Source: Bacteroidota bacterium
GTDB lineage: Bacteria; Bacteroidota; Ignavibacteria; Ignavibacteriales; Ignavibacteriaceae
Reading direction: 5' to 3'
NCBI GenBank assembly: GCA_021777835.1
Contig: JAJYDC010000010.1
Coordinates: 36,641 to 100,640, forward strand
Length of the DNA: 64,000 nt
This document shows positions 32,968-42,541 of this stretch, piece by piece. The notes below the pieces were generated by a model. The model was not told where the DNA came from, did not search any database, and saw only the letters and a list, made by a program, of their open reading frames with translations. The position numbers and the translations under genes are program-made. Position 1 is the first letter of the stretch. Each line of letters opens with the position of its first letter.

Positions 32968-34971
32968 ATGAAACATAAATTTACTTTTTTTATATCTATA
33001 TTAATTTCTATTTGTGCATTTTCATTTCAATTAGCATATCCTCAAAATTTTTTAACAGTAAACGGAACAAAGATTGTTGATCAAAACGGGCAGGAAATTC
33101 ATTTCAGAGGAATGGGTTTAGGCGGATGGTTAGAGCCCGAAGGGTATATGTTTGGAATGTCAAATTTTGCAAATTCTCCTTCGCAAATTCAAAAAAAAAT
33201 ACAGGACTTAATAGGGGCAGGTAATACAAATTCATTTTATAGTGCATTTAGGAATAATTTTGTAACAGAGAGCGATATAAAAGCGCTATCAAGTTGGGGA
33301 TTTAATTTAGTTCGTGTCCCTTTTCATTATAATATTCTTACTCCTCCGGATTCGCCCGGGGTATATCTTCAGAGCGGCTGGGCAATTTTTGATAGTTTAA
33401 TATCATGGTGTACTAAGTATAACATATATGTTATACTAGATTTGCATTGTGCTCCGGGCGGTGAAAGTGATCAAACGATATCAGATTATGATCCCACAGT
33501 CCCTTCGTTATGGCAAGATACAGCAAAACAAACAAGGACAGTTGAACTTTGGAGGACGATAGCAAATCGTTATAAGGACAACCCCACAGTAGCAGGTTAC
33601 GATCTATTAAACGAGCCTCGCTGGAATTTTCCGAATGGCAACAACAAACCGTTATACGACTTATACGTACGAATTACAAATGCAATTCGGTCAGTCGATG
33701 CAAATCACATTCTATTTATTGAAGGCAATCAGTATGCAACTGATTTCAGCGGTTTGACCCCACCTTGGGACAGCAAGATGGTATACAGTTTTCACAAATA
33801 TTGGAATGCAAACACATCATCTTCCATCCAGGGATATTTAAATCTTAGAAGCTCTACGAATGTTCCTTTGTGGCTAGGAGAAACAGGAGAAAATTCAAAC
33901 TCGTGGTTTACAGAATGTGTTACTTTAATGAAACAGAATGATATTGGATGGTCATGGTGGACGCTGAAGAAATTCAATACTATAAATGCCGCAATGAATG
34001 TTCCTATAACCAGCGACTATCAGCAGCTATTAAATTATTGGGGGGGCACGGGCGCCAAACCATCGGTTACATTCGCCACCAATGCATTGCTAAGGATGGC
34101 AGATAATCTAAAATTTGAAAATTGCGTCTTTCAAAATGATATGATTGATGCTTTAATGAGGCAGCCTGATGACAACTCTACTTTACCATTCGCTAGCAAT
34201 GATATTCCGGGTGTAGTATATTTTGATAACTATGATTTAGGTAAAATTACCTATGCTTATAATGATGTAGATTATGAAAATAACGGAGGCAATCAAACTT
34301 CATGGAATTCCGGCAACAGCTACCGAAATGATGGGGTAGATATTGAACAATGTAATGATCTGCCGACGAATGGATATGATGTAGGCTGGATAAATGCAGG
34401 TGAATGGTTGAAGTACACAGTAAACATACAGAAGGCGGGTTCTTATAATGTTGATCTCCGTTATGCCTCAAACCAATCCGGAGGCAAACTTATTATGAAT
34501 CTAGACGGTAATCTCATCTCTCCTTATCCATATATTAGTATTCCAGTAACGGGGGGATGGCAAACATGGCAAACGTTAACACTTCAAAATATTCAATTAC
34601 CTGCCGGCACACATACCTTGCAGGTTCAATTTCTAGCCGGAGGATTTAATTTAAATTACCTGTCGTTCCCAGAGATTACAAAAGTGTCTGATTCCCAAGC
34701 AAAGGTATTTACATTTAGATTAGCGCAAAACTATCCAAATCCATTTAATCCCTCTACAATCATTAAATATTCTGTAGCATCTAAGAGTTTAGTAAATTTA
34801 AAAATATATAACATGCTTGGTAAAGAAATAGCGACACTTGTTAATGGTATAAAAACTCCCGGTGATTATTCAATAAGTTTTAATGCTTCTGAATTGCCTT
34901 CGGGAATATATTTTTATAGGATTATTGCAGGGAAAAACACAGAAGTAAAGAAGATGATTTTATTAAAGTAA
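32968..34971 (+). CDS. Secreted GH5 glucanase with CBM6-like and type IX sorting domains
   Basis: 667 residues from the ATG at 32968, which leads directly into a signal peptide (MKHKFTFFISILISI...); an in-frame TTG 15 codons upstream is less likely. The GH5 domain (about 30-370) has GQEIHFRGMGLGGWLEPEGY, acid/base Glu near 214 in DLLNEPRW and nucleophile Glu near 304 in WLGETGEN. A CBM6-like domain (about 410-565) follows: YDLGKITYAYNDVDYENNGG ... GYDVGWINAGEWLKYTVNI. The sorting domain is FRLAQNYPNPFNPSTIIKYS ... KKMILLK. It is thus a surface glucanase, paralogous to the shorter GH5 at 25533-26756. It lies just after the activator gene, so the sensor cassette sits between two GH5 genes. Confidence 0.93.
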   Translation: MKHKFTFFISILISICAFSFQLAYPQNFLTVNGTKIVDQNGQEIHFRGMGLGGWLEPEGYMFGMSNFANSPSQIQKKIQDLIGAGNTNSFYSAFRNNFVTESDIKALSSWGFNLVRVPFHYNILTPPDSPGVYLQSGWAIFDSLISWCTKYNIYVILDLHCAPGGESDQTISDYDPTVPSLWQDTAKQTRTVELWRTIANRYKDNPTVAGYDLLNEPRWNFPNGNNKPLYDLYVRITNAIRSVDANHILFIEGNQYATDFSGLTPPWDSKMVYSFHKYWNANTSSSIQGYLNLRSSTNVPLWLGETGENSNSWFTECVTLMKQNDIGWSWWTLKKFNTINAAMNVPITSDYQQLLNYWGGTGAKPSVTFATNALLRMADNLKFENCVFQNDMIDALMRQPDDNSTLPFASNDIPGVVYFDNYDLGKITYAYNDVDYENNGGNQTSWNSGNSYRNDGVDIEQCNDLPTNGYDVGWINAGEWLKYTVNIQKAGSYNVDLRYASNQSGGKLIMNLDGNLISPYPYISIPVTGGWQTWQTLTLQNIQLPAGTHTLQVQFLAGGFNLNYLSFPEITKVSDSQAKVFTFRLAQNYPNPFNPSTIIKYSVASKSLVNLKIYNMLGKEIATLVNGIKTPGDYSISFNASELPSGIYFYRIIAGKNTEVKKMILLK

Positions 34972-35290
34972 TTCATTTTGTATATAATATTTATTTATCT
35001 CAGCCGGAGCATGAGTATTATAAATGCTCAAGAAGGAATTAAAGAAGAAAGATTTCAACTAAATTTAATTTTGGATAACAGAACTAAATCCAAGAGCAAA
35101 GATTAATTTAGTAAGAAAAGGAAATCTTAAGAAGAAAGCAAAAAAAGTAAGACGAGAAATAAAATATATATTATTCCGATAAAATCTTAATCAAATAAAA
35201 ATGTACTCAAAAAAATATTAAGCCTACATACTTAATATTTAATTTTAGTTCTCCACTCAAAGTCGAAGTCCAAATTATTTTTATTAGAAT

Positions 35291-35337
35291 AATAAAGCCC
35301 GTTTTATCAATTTAATAAGATGGGCTTTTTTATTTGA
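35291..35337 (+). terminator. Intrinsic terminator after the GH5-CBM6 gene
   Basis: AATAAAGCCC (35291-35300) pairs with GGGCTTTTTTATT (from 35322), enclosing an AT-rich loop and ending in a T-tract. It would stop the sensor/GH5 transcript before the symporter promoter and may also work leftward. Confidence 0.75.
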
Positions 35338-35390
35338 GAGAATCTGCAAGATTTAGATTTGTAATTTGAAGCAAAACGCAAAACAGATAC

Positions 35391-35405
35391 TGGCATATTT
35401 TGTGA
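35391..35405 (+). promoter_or_regulatory. Sigma-54-like -24/-12 element before the symporter gene
   Basis: TGGCATATTTTGTGA: TGGCAT fits the -24 half, and the -12 half reads GTGA, again GA for GC at GG-N10 spacing, as in the element at 32919. A start about 12 bases on would lie only some 9 bases before the first ATG (35426) or 15 before the second (35432), which is tight. Low confidence. Confidence 0.22.
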
Positions 35406-35425
35406 GATAGAACAATTACAAAAAA

Positions 35426-37066
35426 ATGGTAATGCATTTGCAAGTTGATTTTACTTTTCTGGATAGTCTGATAATTCTTGTTTATTTAGTGGTAGTCCTA
35501 AGTTTGGGCTTTTACTTTTCAAGCAAAAAGGATCAAAGCTATGAGGATTATTTCCTTGCAGGGAAAAAAATGGGTTGGATTACCGTCGGACTTTCAATTT
35601 TTGCCACAAACATTTCAAGTGAACATTTCATAGGACTTGCGGGCTCAGGAGCAGCAAGAGGTTTAGCGGTAGGTCAGTTTGAACTAATGGCAGTATTTAC
35701 CTTAATATTGCTTGGTTGGCTAATTGCACCTATATATATAAAATCAGGTGTAGTAACTACTCCTGAATTTCTAGAGAAAAGATTCGATCCTTCGCTTAGA
35801 AAACCATTCGCAGCCATTTCAATAGTAATATACATCCTAGCCAAAATATCCGTATCACTTTTTGCAGGAGGCATATTATTCGAAAGAATGTTTGGAATCA
35901 ACATATATACATCCGCAATAATGATTGTGCTGTTTACGGGTTTATACTCAGTGCTAGGCGGCGCTACTGCAGTAATGAAGACACATGTTTTTCAGGCTGT
36001 AGTATTAATTGTAGGCGCTCTTCTTTTAACAATATTCGGGTTAAAGGCAGTAGGAGGATTTTCGGGGCTGCAGGCGAAATTACCGCCTGATTATTTCAGC
36101 ATGTTTAAGTCGATAAACGATCCTGACTATCCATGGACGGGTGTAATATTCGGTGCACCCATTCTAGCATTTTGGTACTGGATAACCGATCAGTATTTCA
36201 TTCAGAAAATATTGTCTGCTAAATCAATTAATGATGCAAGAAGAGGATCATTGTTTGCAGCAATTCTAAAAGTATTACCAATTTTTATATTAGTGCTTCC
36301 CGGTTTAATTGCTGCAGCGCTTTTTCAGGGAGTAAAGGGAGATGATGCTTATCCGCTCTTATTAGCAAGCGACATACTACCAATAGGGATAAAGGGGATA
36401 GTAATGGCGGGGCTGCTTGCTGCAATAATGTCATCGCTTGCCAGTGTTTTTAATACTGTAGCTGCATTATTTACGAATGATTTTTACAAAGTCAATAACC
36501 CAGGTGCGTCGGATAGAGAATTGGTTTTGGTCGGAAGATTATCATCAACGGCAATAGTAATCTTAGCAATAATATGTGTACCGCTTGTAAAGCTTATCAG
36601 CTCGCAGGTTTATCTTTATATGCAAAGTCTGCAGGGCTATATAAGTCCGCCGATAGCAGCCGTTTTTCTTTGGGGATTTATATTGAAAAAGGTAAACGCA
36701 AAAGCAGCAATCACAACTTTAATTGTCGGTGAAAGTATAGGCTTTCTGCGTATGATATTAGATCTGTTATACGGAACAAATATAAAGGGTGCGGGAATAT
36801 TATCTGCACTAATTAAAATTAATTTTTTACATTTTTCAATTATTTTATTTCTACTCAGCACACTAATAATTCTAGCTTTAAGCTATTTGCCTCAAAGGGA
36901 AAAGAAAGCGAGATTGTCTTCTGTTCAATATTTAGTACCAAATAGTTTGTCAGAGCTAGTAGTTGGTTTTTCAAGCGACCCATCAAAAGCCGTATTGAGA
37001 ACAAATATAATGATGTCGGCTTTCATACTTTTAATAATAATAGGTTTATGGAGTATATGGTTCTAG
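35426..37066 (+). CDS. Sodium:solute symporter (SSS/SGLT family), likely sugar
   Basis: 546 residues with about 14 membrane helices. Family landmarks: an N-terminal FLDSLIILVYLVVVLSLGFY, DYFLAGKKMGWITVGLSIFA, TNISSEHFIGLAGSGAARGL, and the SSS signature area around GLYSVLGGATAVMKTHVFQA. It resembles the SGLT (sodium-glucose/galactose) branch rather than proline or pantothenate carriers, e.g. FWYWITDQYFIQKILSAKS. It is an inner-membrane importer for glucose or short oligosaccharides released in the periplasm. A second ATG two codons downstream (35432) is an alternative start. A ligand-binding protein gene follows after 65 bases, probably in the same transcript. Confidence 0.92.
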   Translation: MVMHLQVDFTFLDSLIILVYLVVVLSLGFYFSSKKDQSYEDYFLAGKKMGWITVGLSIFATNISSEHFIGLAGSGAARGLAVGQFELMAVFTLILLGWLIAPIYIKSGVVTTPEFLEKRFDPSLRKPFAAISIVIYILAKISVSLFAGGILFERMFGINIYTSAIMIVLFTGLYSVLGGATAVMKTHVFQAVVLIVGALLLTIFGLKAVGGFSGLQAKLPPDYFSMFKSINDPDYPWTGVIFGAPILAFWYWITDQYFIQKILSAKSINDARRGSLFAAILKVLPIFILVLPGLIAAALFQGVKGDDAYPLLLASDILPIGIKGIVMAGLLAAIMSSLASVFNTVAALFTNDFYKVNNPGASDRELVLVGRLSSTAIVILAIICVPLVKLISSQVYLYMQSLQGYISPPIAAVFLWGFILKKVNAKAAITTLIVGESIGFLRMILDLLYGTNIKGAGILSALIKINFLHFSIILFLLSTLIILALSYLPQREKKARLSSVQYLVPNSLSELVVGFSSDPSKAVLRTNIMMSAFILLIIIGLWSIWF

Positions 37067-37131
37067 TAAGTTTCTTAAATAATGTTCTAATAATTAACTG
37101 TTTATTAACAATAAAAAAAGGAAGGTAACAG

Positions 37132-39690
37132 ATGAAAAAAGTTATTTTACCTGTTTTTCTAGCGCTTGTATCATGGTGTTATACTGCATTTGCGCAGGAA
37201 GCTATTATACAAAGCTTTGACAACATTAAAGCAGATACAAATTTTATTTGGAGTGCTAATGTTGAAGGCGGCAAAAGCTATTTTAATTGGAAGCAGGATT
37301 CTACAGACAAAGTAGAGGGAGCAGCCTCTCTTGACATAACAACGTCTATAGACTCTTTGCATCCATGGGGTAGTTTTTCTCAGCTTATTTATAGATCCCC
37401 TACCGGTCAATTTATGGATTGGAGTTCGAGCGATACATTGCATCTATGGATTAAAATCGTAAAGGCTCCGGTTTATCCGCAATATATGTCATTCAGGATT
37501 CAGCTTATTGACAAAGGTTCATCCGGGACAGATCAGGATGAGACATATATATATCAAAACGATGTAGTTCTTGATTCAGTGAAAGATTGGTATGAATTAA
37601 AAGTACCATTGCATGAAATAAATTCATTGGGTAGAACTGTTACTCCGGGTGATAGCGGATTTGTTGAGGCTCCAGGAAATTGGGGAGGATTTTCATATAA
37701 CGATGATCAGTTAAATGTTGATAAGCTTGTGGGCTGGAACATTGTTTGTGTTACTACTACAACATCATTGAATCCAAATCCTCCGGCAGGCATGGCGAAC
37801 GTGCCAGCAGATTCATTAGAGTTTAAGATTGACAAATTTGAGAGGACGGGAAATAAGCCTGTTCCATTTGTAGTATTTAACGGACAAGGTCTTCCGAGTA
37901 ATCTTTCTGCATTTACTTGGGGAAATGCGTCTGTAGCAGTTGAAACAGGTAACGGACCTTTCCCGAACACAAATTCAATACATTGGATTATGGGAGATCA
38001 ATGGGGCAACGGCTGGAACGGAGCTGGTTATAATGTAGCTCCGCCATTTAATCTTTCAGGCGGATGGACTGTAGATAGTCTGAAGTTTTATATGAAAGCC
38101 GATACAGGGGTAGATTCAATGCGGGTTCAATTTGAGGACGGAACTCATCAAGTCGGTTATGTATTTACAGTTATTCAAGATACTTTATGGCATCAATATA
38201 AAGTTGCCTTGCGTGATATTGTTCAAAGACAAGATTCTCCGCTTCAGCCAGGTGATTTTGATCCATCACATGTAACTGTCTGGCAGATTATGTCTCAAGC
38301 AGACGGTAAAGCGGGAAAAAATGTTTGGTTATCTGATGTATGGACAGGCAATCCTAAAGCACCCATACCGCCGGTAGCACCACTTGGGGTTTCTGCAATA
38401 AGTAACAATGATTATACAAATACGGTAATTTGGCAGGACGTTCCGGGACAAACAGGTGAAACATATAGTGTTTATTACTCTAAAGATCCGATTACTGATG
38501 TATCTGCCCCCGGAGTTGAAGTCGGAGGAACTGCAATTGCACACGGTGCGCAATCCTATGTTCACAAATTAATTGCTCCAGCAACAGATCAAACAGTTTC
38601 TTATTATTATGCAGTTGTATGCAAAAGCGGTGATGGTTTACTGGGTACCGCAGGTGTGTCAAATGTAAGTGTTTCCAATACGGCAAAAGGGGTATCGATA
38701 ATTAATCCTACGCCTCCTGCTAACTTCCAGGCAGACGGAGATCTTTCCGAGTGGACTGCTGCAGGTATTAAACCATTCCGTATATATGTTAGCGATAACA
38801 GCGGTACTATTGTTCCTAACAGCAAAATTACGAGCGATACAGTAAGTTCAGGTGATATATATGTAGCTGTAGATCAGAACTATTTATATGTAGCCGGTCA
38901 CATAAATACAAATAACATAGTATTCACGGCATCGCAAAGCTCATGGCTTAATACATCGACAGATTTATTCATAGGATTGTATAACTGGCATGGAGCACCA
39001 CATTCTTCCTTACTAGCGGGTGCAGAGCCGGATTATCATTTTAGATTTGCAGAAGATAGAGTAATCTCTGATGGAAAAGGTCCGGACACATTAGTCGCTC
39101 CAGGAACTGATTACTTCTGGGGTTCAAGATTTCCGGATCCTCTTGCAGGGTATAATTTCGAAGCTAAGATTTCATGGGAAGATATAGCTCACAAACGTAA
39201 TGGAGGCAATACGGGAACAGACGCTGTCTTTTCACCTGTAGTCGGAATGAGAATTCCATTTGATGCTGAATTAAGCAGCTGCAGCCCGGGTGCAACTCAA
39301 AGAGACGGTCAATTGGATTATTCTTCCGCGGCTTTAGGAAATTCTTATCAAAACGTTGCTGTTTGGTCAAACACCTGGATTGGAACCGAATGGACGACAG
39401 GAGTTAAGGACACCAAACAAGCGCCCTTGACTTATAATTTAGCTCAGAATTATCCTAATCCTTTTAACCCGACGACAAATATTCAATATACACTAATGAA
39501 GTCAGGCTTAGTTACTTTGTCAGTTTATGATATTCTTGGACGAAGAGTAACAACGCTGGTCAATCAAGTTCAAACAGCAGGCGTTCACATGATTAGTTTT
39601 GATGCATCAAGACTTTCAAGCGGCGTTTATTTCTATCGGATTGAGTCAGGTGCTTTTTTAAGTGTTAAGAAAATGATGTTACTAAAGTAA
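37132..39690 (+). CDS. Modular surface glycan-binding protein with type IX sorting domain
   Basis: 852 residues and no visible catalytic domain. After a signal peptide (1-22) come two beta-sandwich domains that resemble CBM11-type or related sugar-binding folds (about 25-235, SFDNIKADTNFIWSANVEGG; about 240-410, FTWGNASVAVETGNG... with a YQVALRDI-like strand), an Fn3-like domain (about 415-525, PVAPLGVSAISNN), a CBM9-like domain (about 535-760, ANFQADGDLSEWTAAGIKPF ... FEAKISWEDIA), and a sorting domain (YNLAQNYPNPFNPTTNIQYT ... KKMMLLK). By place, between symporter and TonB receptor, it resembles surface glycan-binding proteins of Bacteroidota loci. The ligand is unknown; a beta-glucan is likely from context. 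Confidence 0.82.
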   Translation: MKKVILPVFLALVSWCYTAFAQEAIIQSFDNIKADTNFIWSANVEGGKSYFNWKQDSTDKVEGAASLDITTSIDSLHPWGSFSQLIYRSPTGQFMDWSSSDTLHLWIKIVKAPVYPQYMSFRIQLIDKGSSGTDQDETYIYQNDVVLDSVKDWYELKVPLHEINSLGRTVTPGDSGFVEAPGNWGGFSYNDDQLNVDKLVGWNIVCVTTTTSLNPNPPAGMANVPADSLEFKIDKFERTGNKPVPFVVFNGQGLPSNLSAFTWGNASVAVETGNGPFPNTNSIHWIMGDQWGNGWNGAGYNVAPPFNLSGGWTVDSLKFYMKADTGVDSMRVQFEDGTHQVGYVFTVIQDTLWHQYKVALRDIVQRQDSPLQPGDFDPSHVTVWQIMSQADGKAGKNVWLSDVWTGNPKAPIPPVAPLGVSAISNNDYTNTVIWQDVPGQTGETYSVYYSKDPITDVSAPGVEVGGTAIAHGAQSYVHKLIAPATDQTVSYYYAVVCKSGDGLLGTAGVSNVSVSNTAKGVSIINPTPPANFQADGDLSEWTAAGIKPFRIYVSDNSGTIVPNSKITSDTVSSGDIYVAVDQNYLYVAGHINTNNIVFTASQSSWLNTSTDLFIGLYNWHGAPHSSLLAGAEPDYHFRFAEDRVISDGKGPDTLVAPGTDYFWGSRFPDPLAGYNFEAKISWEDIAHKRNGGNTGTDAVFSPVVGMRIPFDAELSSCSPGATQRDGQLDYSSAALGNSYQNVAVWSNTWIGTEWTTGVKDTKQAPLTYNLAQNYPNPFNPTTNIQYTLMKSGLVTLSVYDILGRRVTTLVNQVQTAGVHMISFDASRLSSGVYFYRIESGAFLSVKKMMLLK

Positions 39691-39697
39691 ATGTATA

Positions 39698-39734
39698 AAA
39701 GTGCAGTTCCGAAATAAAAACGGAACTGCACTTT
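39698..39734 (+). terminator. Perfect 14-base hairpin between the glycan-binding and TonB-receptor genes
   Basis: AAAGTGCAGTTCCG (39698-39711) and CGGAACTGCACTTT (39721-39734) are exact complements around an A-rich 9-base loop, beginning 8 bases after the stop codon. A weak T-run (TTTCTTAATT) follows. It acts either as an intrinsic terminator or as an mRNA-stabilising or attenuating structure setting the ratio of the flanking genes. Confidence 0.7.
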
Positions 39735-39778
39735 CTTAATTATAATCGAAGTTGATAAAAAATTGATTAGGAAATAAC

Positions 39779-42520
39779 ATGGTTAGTTTCAGTACTTTGA
39801 AAGTAACGCGCACTAAATATTTTTTTAGAAGAGCAAAGGAAATTTTATTCGTAACTATATTGATAACTTTTCTTTTCGGCTTAACTGGAAAATTTGGAAA
39901 TATTACTCTTGCTGGAACAACCGGCAAGCTGTCCGGCAGGATAACTGATGCGCAAAGTGGAGAGCCTGTTATAGGTGCCAACATAATAATTGAAGGCACA
40001 TATATGGGTGCTGCTGCCGATAAAGACGGCTACTATTATATTAACAATATTCCCCCCGGTAATTATACAGTTATTGTAAGTTCTATTGGGTATGAAAAGG
40101 TTGTTGTTAAAAGGGTTCCGATAAAAATAGACTTAACATATAATCTTGATTTAAAATTAAATCCACAGACTATAAGCGGAAAAGAAGTAGTTGTTACTGC
40201 TGAAAGGCCTTTAGTTCAAAAAGATTTAACATCGTCTTCAGTTACAGTAACCTCAGATGATATTAAGATGATGCCTGTTGAAAGTGTAGGACAAATAATA
40301 AACCTACAAGCAGGGGTTGTAGGTGGTCACTTCAGAGGCGGGCGATCAGATGAAGTATCTTATCTAGTTGACGGTATGCCAATAACAGATTCATTCAACG
40401 GTTCGCTTCCGATACAAATTGAAAACTCTTCTATAAGAGAAATGGAAGTAATTAGCGGGACATTTAACGCTGAGTATGGGCGGGCAATGTCGGGCGTAGT
40501 AAATATTGTAACTCAAGATGGTTCACAGAATTTTCACGGAATGATTTCCGCATACTCGGGTGATTATTTAACAACACATACAAATCTTTTTCCAAACGTA
40601 GGAAAGCTATTTACATTTAGAACAAAAGACTATGAATTTAGTTTAAGCGGACCAACAAAGATTTTGCATAATCTAACATTCTTTACTACGGGTAGGTATT
40701 ACAATGATCCGGGTTATTTATACGGTCAAAGAATTTTTAATGTCTCAGATAATCCAGTAAACGGTCCAAAAGATTTGAGCGGTAATCAGATTATTTTTCA
40801 CACCGGTGACAGTGCCTACGTGCCTATGAATCCAACAGAGAGATATTCTTTTAACGGCAAATTAACGTATTCATTACCCACAATAAAATTATCATACAGC
40901 CTATTTTGGAATAAGGACTGGAACAAATATTTCAGTCAGCAGTGGGTTTGGAATCCGGACGGAATGATGAATTATTATTCTAACGGCTGGATACACAGCT
41001 TTCAAATAACACATATACCGTCGCAGAGTATATATCAGACTTTAAAATTCTCGGTTAATCGTTACGATTATCGCGGTTATGTTTATGCAAATCCTTTTGA
41101 CTCACGCTATGACGATCCAAGTCAGGGTGTTCCAAGCTCAAGTTATACATTTCAATACGGCGGTCAGCAAACCGGAAGATATGAACGGGAAACAATAGAG
41201 AGCATTCTGCAGTGGCAATTTAACGCGCAGGTATCAAGGAAGCATAAAATAGGATTAGGTGTTGAAGCCGACTGGTACAAGCTTTATGATCATGAATATG
41301 GTTTACAGAGCCCAAATTCGGGTTCCGCCAGCGATACAGTATATACTCCTATATATGCTCAGTTAGGTGCTCCGGGCAATCAAGCATATACAAAATATCC
41401 TACAACGTTATCAGCCTATATTCAGGACAAAGCTGAATACGATATAATGATAATAAATTTCGGTTTACGTTTCGACTACTTTAAGCCAAACTCGCAATCT
41501 CTTTATGATCTAAATAACCCTGAAAGAGATTATAACTTTCCTAATGCAGGAAGAATGGTTGAGGCTAAAGTAAAAACCCAATTAAGTCCTCGACTTGGAG
41601 TTTCTTTTCCTATCACTGACAAAGGAATAATACATTTTTCATACGGGCATTTTTTCCAGATACCTAGCTTTTCAAATCTTTATGTAAATTCTGACGAGAT
41701 AATAATGCCTAACGGTTCATTGTCTACTATTATGGGTAATCCTGATCTGGAACCCGAGAGAACTGTAAAATATGAACTTGGATTACAACAGGCACTTATG
41801 TCAGATCTTTCATTAGATTTTACTGTTTATTATCAAGACATAAGAAATTTACTTGGTATGGAAATAATTACTACATATCATGGAGCAAATTATGCGCGAT
41901 ATGTAAATAGGGATTATGGAAATGTTAGGGGATTTATATTAACACTTGATAAAAGATTTTCCGATTTCTTTAGTATTAAATTAGATTACACATATCAAAT
42001 CGCAGAAGGCGACGCATCAGACCCGATGGCAGTATATTACAACAATCAAAGTAATCCTCCAGTGCAAACGAACAAAACCTTTGTCCCGCTTAATTGGGAT
42101 CAAAGGTCAACACTTAACATCTCTGCTAACATAGGTAAAACAAACGATTGGAATGTCGGTCTTATATTTAATTACGGTTCCGGTTTTCCTTATACAGAAG
42201 ATGTTAGGATTACACAAGGGTTATCATTTGAAAACGATGGTCTTAAGCCACAAACATATAATGTTGATTTAAGGGCGCAGAAGACATTTACGTTTAATGG
42301 ACTGGAAGTAAATATATTTGCTCTCGTTTATAATGTACTTGATATAAAGAACGAAGTAAATGTGAACGCAGCAACAGGTCGTGCGAATGATCTTTTAATT
42401 CAGGACATAAATTCGGCAGGTAAGATTATCGGATTGAACACACTTCAGCAATATATAAATGATCCCTCAAATTATTCTGCACCGAGGCAAGTTCGTCTTG
42501 GTCTTAGCCTAGGGTTTTAA
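39779..42520 (+). CDS. TonB-dependent outer-membrane receptor with carboxypeptidase-regulatory-like domain (SusC-like role)
   Basis: 913 residues. After an N-terminal signal (about 1-45, long and basic at first) comes a carboxypeptidase-regulatory-like domain (about 48-130: KLSGRITDAQSGEPVIGANI ... GYYYINNIPPGNYTV), a plug (about 135-250, with LVDGMPITDSFNG and GTFNAEYGRAMSGVVNI), and a 22-strand barrel to the C-terminal ...RLGLSLGF. Known role: TonB-driven uptake of oligosaccharides. It has the N-terminal extension of SusC but is a little shorter than most SusC proteins, and no SusD gene follows. AGGAAA lies upstream of the ATG. It is preceded by the perfect hairpin and followed at 21 bases by a large surface protein. 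Confidence 0.92.
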   Translation: MVSFSTLKVTRTKYFFRRAKEILFVTILITFLFGLTGKFGNITLAGTTGKLSGRITDAQSGEPVIGANIIIEGTYMGAAADKDGYYYINNIPPGNYTVIVSSIGYEKVVVKRVPIKIDLTYNLDLKLNPQTISGKEVVVTAERPLVQKDLTSSSVTVTSDDIKMMPVESVGQIINLQAGVVGGHFRGGRSDEVSYLVDGMPITDSFNGSLPIQIENSSIREMEVISGTFNAEYGRAMSGVVNIVTQDGSQNFHGMISAYSGDYLTTHTNLFPNVGKLFTFRTKDYEFSLSGPTKILHNLTFFTTGRYYNDPGYLYGQRIFNVSDNPVNGPKDLSGNQIIFHTGDSAYVPMNPTERYSFNGKLTYSLPTIKLSYSLFWNKDWNKYFSQQWVWNPDGMMNYYSNGWIHSFQITHIPSQSIYQTLKFSVNRYDYRGYVYANPFDSRYDDPSQGVPSSSYTFQYGGQQTGRYERETIESILQWQFNAQVSRKHKIGLGVEADWYKLYDHEYGLQSPNSGSASDTVYTPIYAQLGAPGNQAYTKYPTTLSAYIQDKAEYDIMIINFGLRFDYFKPNSQSLYDLNNPERDYNFPNAGRMVEAKVKTQLSPRLGVSFPITDKGIIHFSYGHFFQIPSFSNLYVNSDEIIMPNGSLSTIMGNPDLEPERTVKYELGLQQALMSDLSLDFTVYYQDIRNLLGMEIITTYHGANYARYVNRDYGNVRGFILTLDKRFSDFFSIKLDYTYQIAEGDASDPMAVYYNNQSNPPVQTNKTFVPLNWDQRSTLNISANIGKTNDWNVGLIFNYGSGFPYTEDVRITQGLSFENDGLKPQTYNVDLRAQKTFTFNGLEVNIFALVYNVLDIKNEVNVNAATGRANDLLIQDINSAGKIIGLNTLQQYINDPSNYSAPRQVRLGLSLGF

Positions 42521-42541
42521 TAAATCGATTTGGAGTTTATA

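Larger units (their letters stand above)
34972..35425. other. Gap between the GH5-CBM6 gene and the symporter gene
   Basis: 454 bases. They hold an intrinsic terminator (35291-35337) and the promoter of the symporter transcript. A 31-codon frame at 35011 (MSIINAQEGIKEERF...) has no ribosome site and is probably chance. Otherwise nothing recognisable. Confidence 0.5.

Noticed and set aside
35011..35106. A 31-codon frame after the GH5-CBM6 gene
   Set aside because: No ribosome site and no similarity to anything known; likely chance in an AT-rich gap.
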